A stretch of DNA of 56,163 bases, taken from NCBI GenBank assembly GCA_037447655.1, contig JBBHKE010003249.1, positions 9,509 through 65,671 of the forward strand, written 5' to 3'. How positions within the stretch are numbered: the stretch's first letter is position 1; the number at the start of each line of letters is the position of its first letter. The position numbers were made by a program, and so were the translations under genes. The notes below the pieces were generated by a model. The model was not told the DNA's origin and ran no database searches. It saw nothing but the letters and a program-made list of their open reading frames with translations. Shown here piece after piece: positions 51,049 to 56,163 of the stretch. The DNA comes from Zygnema cylindricum. Taxonomy: Eukaryota > Streptophyta > Zygnematophyceae > Zygnematales > Zygnemataceae.

Positions 51049-51585
51049 GCAACACATAAAACTGCCGATTTTTGTTCAAAGGAAAAGTCATAATATCTTT
51101 TCCATTGGAAGTTTGGAACCTTTTAAAATACCAAAGCATGCCCTAATGGCATGGCCTAACGGGCACCAAACTGTCGAAAAATTTGTTGAAATCGATTTGA
51201 ATTCCAAACCTGAACCGTAAACATTTGACTAGCTAGGAGCCTAGGACGTGAGGTAACATTACGCGATGAGCAACAAACTGTAAAACTGCCCAGCCGACGT
51301 GGAAAACGTAACTATCATATTCAGTAATGTGTGTCACGTTCTGTCCTGTACGGTTCCTTTCCGTATCATTTGGTACATATGTGTAGTACAGTACTTAAAC
51401 CGTACACATTAATTGTATTGTACTCTACAATTCCACACCGTATCTATCCGTAGCCTTTCGAGGTTCGAACACTCCAAAGCATTCCTACCGTCCCCAATCC
51501 CATCCGGTCGATGAAGCCAGGTGTGCCCAAAAGTGATATTGTGATGAGTGCACATGCTGTACTGTAATGTACACAGGGTGTACAT
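51049..51585. other. No gene recognised
   Basis: Sequence without coding signal or a recognised repeat. Confidence 0.45.
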
Positions 51586-52195
51586 TAACACCGTGAATCG
51601 TAATCAGAGTAATGAAAAAATTAGAGTAGAAAAACAATTAGAGTAACGAACTATAATTTATGTGATAGAACTTTTTCACAGAGGAAGCTTACTCTAATTT
51701 ATCTTAGTACTCTATATTGGGTTTTGTCGGCAATAATTATCCGCGCTGAAATTATGAACTCTAATTTACATAAACATACAAAATCTGTCAGTCCGTATAA
51801 TTTTGACGTCATTATGACGCTAATACTACTCGTCGCGCTGAATGTCGGTTAATGTTCACATTGACGACGATGTTGTCGACGGACGAGAGTTATGCGAACG
51901 ACTTTTTTTTGATGTGATTGATTTTTTTTTAGTGCGATTTCACGTGCGAGCGCGATTCTATTAAATCATTATTTGTACGTTTTTATTTATAAAAGTACAA
52001 TTCTGCGCGGTCGGACGTCGTCCGTACTCCACACTATTGTAAATGAACCTATACTATATTTTTTTACGCTAATTAAACCTTACCTTAAACAGCATAATAA
52101 AAAAATAAGAATCATCTACTCTATTTAACGTGATAGAGTCGAAATTTAGGGCGACCGAATTAGCGTTATTTACTCTAATTACGATTCGTGGTGTA
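51586..52195 (+). mobile_element. TA-target MITE, CACCGTGAATCG subtype
   Basis: Left end CACCGTGAATCGTAATCAGAG and right end (inverse) CACCACGAATCGTAATTAGAG, about 610 bp. Its right TA (52194-52195) is also the left TA of the next element. Confidence 0.6.
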
Positions 52196-53479
52196 CACCG
52201 CCAATCGTTATTAGCGTTGTGTACGCTAATTCAGTCCCGCTTTTTTTTTTAATTATTCTCCATTAGTGTAGTTCATTCTATTTTTTTCTTAATTATATTT
52301 AGGGTTATTTTCAGTACATTGTCTCTTAAATAGAGTGGTGTACGGCCAGTGTCATACCGTACATAAATGTACCTTTTTAAGTTAAAAAGTACAATAAATT
52401 AGTTTTGGGAACCGCGGACGCATGAGAATGTGCGTTTTAAAAAGGAAAATATTATAGATCGTAAAAAATCCCGTTCGCACATATTCGTCCGACAGCCGCG
52501 TTTCGACCATGTGAATGTACGATTTGTGTACGATTTGTCAGATTATGTACGGATACCTATACTAGTGTAAGCATGTTTGCGACCGACATTTTTTTTTTTC
52601 AAAGATCCAAATTACTATAATCAAACAATTAGGGAGACGTTCCATCAAGCGAAAAGTGGCGTAGTTTACAGAAATTCGTGACCCTTCGTATTAAATCGTA
52701 CCGCCTATTTTGTTTTTATAGGAGAAATGAGATTACAAAGAATCTTTCCGATACTCTCCGAAGGTTTTGGAAGTAATATTGGCCGTCGGATGTTCATCTG
52801 CGAGGATTTCACTTCATTTTTTTCTGCAACTGTCAACCCACCTCGGTGAGGTGTGTTGAGAGATACAAAAAAAAAAAGTCGTGACACGCTGGACGATTAA
52901 GTTACGTGTCATGATGGAATACCAACGAAAAATCTTAAGATTTGCACATGACACGCGGTTTCCAAAATATAACCGGAAATAAAAACGAAATTTCGTAATA
53001 TTCCCTCGTCACGCCAGTTTCGTTAACTTTTGTTCGTCACACCATTTTTCTCAAAGGACTTTCGTTATGTTCGAAAAGTGAAACCCTGAAAAATGAGCTG
53101 GTGTACAGACAGGCGTCTGCAAAAATTACAAATTTTTTGTCGTATTAATACTTAGTACGCAGGTACATGGTACGCAAGTCAAAATTTGAAATTAAGTTTG
53201 TCGGTGCAAAAAATCTGAAAGATATTCAATATCGGACCGTAGTTTTGCGTGGCGACGGTCAATATAGAACACGCGGTTTAGAGACTCTACGTGATGGAAC
53301 ATCGACTCAATCGACCTGGTCTGTAGACATTGCCGTACAATTACAGAAACGTATGATGGAACTTCACCCTTAGAATGTATGATTTTTTCCAAAATTTTCA
53401 AATTCTTAAATAGCGTACACCACGGTAATTATTTTTATACGCTAAAAAAACTTACACGCTAATAACGATTGGCGGTGTA
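52194..53479 (+). mobile_element. Long TA-target MITE split by a TTA-target MITE
   Basis: Left end TACACCGCCAATCGTTATTA; right end is its exact inverse at 53460-53479. The left part matches 53488-53765 and the right part matches 49905-49984. Removing the insertion at 52632-53369 leaves about 545 bp. Confidence 0.75.
52632..53369 (+). mobile_element. TTA-target MITE inserted in a TA-target MITE
   Basis: Flanked by TTA at 52629-52631 and 53370-53372. Ends GGGAGACGTTCCATCA and TGATGGAACTTCACCC. Homologous to 38292-39384 outside the latter's nested insertion. It is younger than the element it splits. Confidence 0.78.
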
Positions 53480-53487
53480 CTGTACAG

Positions 53488-53765
53488 TACACCGCCAATC
53501 GTTATTAGCGTTGTGTACACTATTTCCGTCCCGCTTTTTTTTCAAATTATTCTCCATTAGTGTAGTTCATTCTATTTTTTTCTGTACTCTATTTAGGGTT
53601 AAATTTTCAGTACCGTACAAAACGGAAGTACGTTATCCTTAAATTAGTGTGGCGTACAGGGAGTGTCAGACCGTACAAAATCGTACATTTTTAAGTAAAA
53701 AGGTACAATTCATTATGTTTAGTAGCAGCGGACGCATGAGAACGTGCGGTCTTAAAAGGGGTTCA
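53488..53765 (+). mobile_element. TA-target MITE, 3'-truncated copy
   Basis: Starts TACACCGCCAATCGTTATTA head to head with the end of the previous element, making a palindrome of about 54 bp across 53457-53510. Homology with 52194-52450 continues to the ACGTGCGGTC block and then stops. The far terminus was not found. Confidence 0.6.
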
Positions 53766-53913
53766 ATCCGGGTCGTAAAAAATTAGCAAACTCGATTCTT
53801 CCTTGTGTCTTTACTTCGTCTTCTTGTGCCCTCATTAGAAATGGTAGGACCAGTTCTTTTCAAACGACACGCTAATTATGACCACGATGGAGACCTTATG
53901 TGACTAACATCAG

Positions 53914-54431
53914 ATAATTTTTGTCCAAATTTAATAATAATGGGAGCAAGTTTATGGCATATGTTGTGGATTACGGATCCTCAAAGCTACAAGAATTCTA
54001 TGGTAGATCTCCGTGAAGGTGTTGTTCAATTTTTGAGATCTGGAGTTTGTAGTTCTTCCAAAGTACCGATTGAAAGCTTAGAGGAAGGTTTTATTTCCAA
54101 AGAAACAAAAACAGTCTCAGGATCCTATCCATCTTGGCCGATGTTTGTGTGGGTTTCTACACCAGACTTGATTAATTCTCGTTTAAATACGGAGCGGAAA
54201 CGGAAGCGGATGACACAAGAAGTGGTCAATGCGTACACTAAAGGAGCTGGTCAAAGTAATCTTGTTTTTCCAAAAGGGCCGGTGTTTCTTGTGAATTTGC
54301 GAGACTTGTCGAGAAATTGTGGAGAAACTTGTACTCAGGATGGAATGCACTATAATGAAGCGACATACGGAGCTGCAGTCCAAGTGATGTTGAACATTAT
54401 GCTTAGGTGGAAGCAACAACACTTAATATGA
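53914..54431 (+). CDS. SGNH/PC-esterase-like protein, last exon
   Basis: A frame of 172 codons opens after a plausible acceptor (AACATCAG, 53906-53913) and ends in TGA. It has LIIMGASLWHML near its start, VWVSTPDLINSRLNTE in the middle and CTQDGMHYNEATYGAAVQ near the end. The last block carries the D-x-x-H pair typical of the catalytic C-terminus of SGNH hydrolases, in the plant subgroup related to Cas1p/PMR5-type acyl esterases. Such proteins are thought to act on acyl groups of cell-wall or membrane-surface polysaccharides, but substrates are mostly unknown. The N-terminal half, with the catalytic Ser block, is not in view; MITEs fill the 4 kb upstream. This may be the end of a gene with a very long intron, or a 5'-truncated remnant. 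There are no stops within the exon. Confidence 0.6.
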
Positions 54432-54439
54432 CTTCCAAT

Positions 54440-54770
54440 GTTGCCATTTCATATTTCACATTTCACATTAGACATTGCACATTGGTCATTCGACATTGGA
54501 CATTTATAAATTGGTGACTGGACATTGGACTTTGGAGAATGGACGTTTCATATTCTACATCCCACATTCCACATTGGATATTGGACATTGACATTTGACA
54601 TTTGACGTTTGACATTTGACATTAGACATTTTGACATTGGATATTGGACATTAGACATTTTGACATTGGACATTCCATTAGTCATTTGGACATTTAGACA
54701 TTTCGACATTTGACATTTGACTGTTTGGCATTTTGGCATTTGGCGTTTTGCATTTCAAATGCAAATGGCA
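54440..54770 (+). repeat. GACATT minisatellite
   Basis: More than 30 variants of a 7-8 base GACATTT or GGACATT unit directly after the stop codon. The minus strand reads MSNVKMSNVQ-type repeats, an artefact. It would form much of the 3' UTR of the preceding gene. Confidence 0.85.
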
Positions 54771-54798
54771 TTGGGGTCGATGGAGGGTGAGCAAGGAT

Positions 54799-54880
54799 GG
54801 GGAGATCAACATCGACATTAAAATCAACATCAAAATTAAAATTGACATCAAAATAGACATCGAAGTCATAGTCAAAATTA
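54799..54880 (+). repeat. ATCGACATTAAAATC-type short tandem repeat
   Basis: Units of 12 or 6 bases (ATCAACATCAAAATT and variants), giving an I-D-I-K-I frame. Composition differs from the GACATT array before it. Confidence 0.7.
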
Positions 54881-56039
54881 TGCTATTCCCACCTTTATCA
54901 TCAAACTACTCCAATCTTCGTAAAGGTTTTCATTTAGATCACGAAAGGAGTTTTGACGAGGATTTCTCAATGGGACTTCCTAATTTTTGACTCTTGAACT
55001 AGATTTTTATGGATCACAGTCCACGTTGCCGAAGGAACGTGTTTTTGATTCCTGAATTCTCACCATCAGAGTAAATACGATAGAGAATTAATCGACATGT
55101 CTAAATTTTGAAAAAAAATTGGACAAAATAAAACATTTCTGTGAGTTTTGAAGGACTTTTTATTTAAACCGTCAGATTTAGACGATCGGACGGTCGCTGA
55201 TCAAAGTAGGCGATTTTAAGAAGATCGCATGAAAAGCCATAACACAACTTACGAAAGGACAATCTGTCATATTAGCGTCTTCAATTTTTAGGGCCACACT
55301 AAATAAAGCCTCAAATTGACCAACCAGGCTGTATGGGACGAAAAAAAAAAAAAATACCACACTGCCAAAAAAATTACCAAAACCTACGGACCAACCCCGT
55401 TGGTGCCTTTTCCCCCCGGAATGTCATCCTACGCCGTGTCAGTTCCCTAAAAAATTTCGTCCGGCGGCGTGCGCTGTACTTTGATCTTACCTCAGATTCG
55501 GACGCTCGTACAGGAGTGTGCACGACGCACACACATACAGTATGCCTAAGTTGCGCGAGTTTTGTGCAAAGTTTTGTGCGCCTACCAAAGGCCTACCATA
55601 AAAAAGCCTACTTTTGAACTATGGACGAGGTACACTTGTGAAGTACACGTACGTCATACGCAAGTACGATCTTCCAAACGAAAAAGGTCGGTTTCCAGAT
55701 ATTCAATGATTTTTGAGATTTGGTTGTCAACTTACGTGGAACTACTCATATCAAAACACGTATGTAAAACTTATTTACAAAAGATACGCGATGTACCCGA
55801 GGCCTCTGTAATACATAAATTTTGCTGTCCGTAGTATTACTGAGACCTCCTCGTGTAACCATACCCCAAATAATTAATCATTAGAATTTCAAAATTAGTA
55901 CTTTTTTGTCGGTTACATTTTGCGGCGTCTAACGGGAACGAAAATCACGGCGTACGTGGCGTATTAGACAATTTGACTTTTTCGCTAAAAAAACATATTA
56001 TATAAAAAAATAAAAATATTAAATTTAAAAAATACTATA
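54881..56039. other. No gene recognised
   Basis: Short open frames only (for example 55333-55617 and 55562-55834, both +, overlapping in different phases). None has recognisable motifs. Confidence 0.45.
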
Positions 56040-56163
56040 TATCGCGTTATAAATCGCGATGTTTTATGTTGGTCTCGGTACGATATATCGAGGATCCTCC
56101 TTGATCGATATTCGATATATTTAATATCGAGATTATCGCGATATGAATTTAACCGATACCCAC
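56040..56163 (+). mobile_element. CGATATATCG-rich MITE, right half at window edge
   Basis: Matches 38915-39036 (TTATGTTGGTCYCGGTACGA, CGATATATCGAG, TATCGCGATATGAATTTA) and ends at ACCGATACCCAC, the family terminus. The left half is diverged or missing. Confidence 0.65.

Noticed and set aside
54548-54875. Minus-strand MSNVKMSNVQ frames and an MILMSIL frame
   Set aside because: Products of the GACATT and ATCAACATC tandem arrays.

Overview
The window looks like nuclear DNA of a green plant, most likely a streptophyte alga with a large, repeat-rich genome (a charophyte such as Chara is my guess; the sequence does not name the species). The reasons are a ten-exon plastid chaperonin-60 beta gene with a transit peptide, a plant-type lipoate-ligase-like gene, GT-AG introns often longer than 1 kb, a eukaryotic tRNA-Lys(CTT), Ty3 and Ty1 LTR retrotransposons (the Ty3 one with a plant-type initiator-Met primer site), many miniature inverted-repeat elements (MITEs), and degenerate CCCTAAA tracts. 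Genes take up little of the window.

Layout. 1-4.2 kb: simple repeats, broken MITE pieces and a minisatellite. 4.24-5.63 kb (+): three C-terminal exons of a lipoate/biotin-ligase-family protein. 6.35-19.63 kb: a segmental duplication of two ~6 kb units (6353-12285 and 13635-19625). Each carries a complete two-exon gene for the 12-kDa signal peptidase subunit (SPC12/SPCS1) behind an array of CACGTG boxes, with degraded non-LTR retroelement sequence at the far end. 20-28 kb: retroelement debris and nested MITEs. 28-37 kb (-): a truncated Ty3/gypsy element abutting a Ty1/copia element, plus a second partial copia joined through what looks like a shared LTR. 38-41 kb: intact and nested MITEs. 41.86-48.79 kb (-): the complete CPN60B gene (609 codons plus stop). 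49.55 kb (+): tRNA-Lys. 49.7-53.8 kb: a block of nested TA-target and TTA-target MITEs. 53.9-54.4 kb (+): the last exon of an SGNH/PC-esterase-like gene. After that come minisatellites and a MITE fragment at the right edge.

The host genes are unrelated housekeeping functions: plastid protein folding, ER signal-peptide removal, lipoate metabolism, perhaps polysaccharide acyl chemistry, and translation. They form no operon or cluster. I found no defence or biosynthetic system.

The most distinctive observation runs across genes. Three unrelated loci carry a short, decayed copy of the 5' end of an exon, often with its splice acceptor, inside the intron just upstream of the true exon. In SPC12 there are two such pseudo-exons, both followed by early in-frame stops. 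The second notable observation is the MITE population: several elements carry perfect palindromes centred on TCGCGA and are nested in a readable order. All exon boundaries were inferred by eye from GT/AG sites and reading frame, without transcript data.
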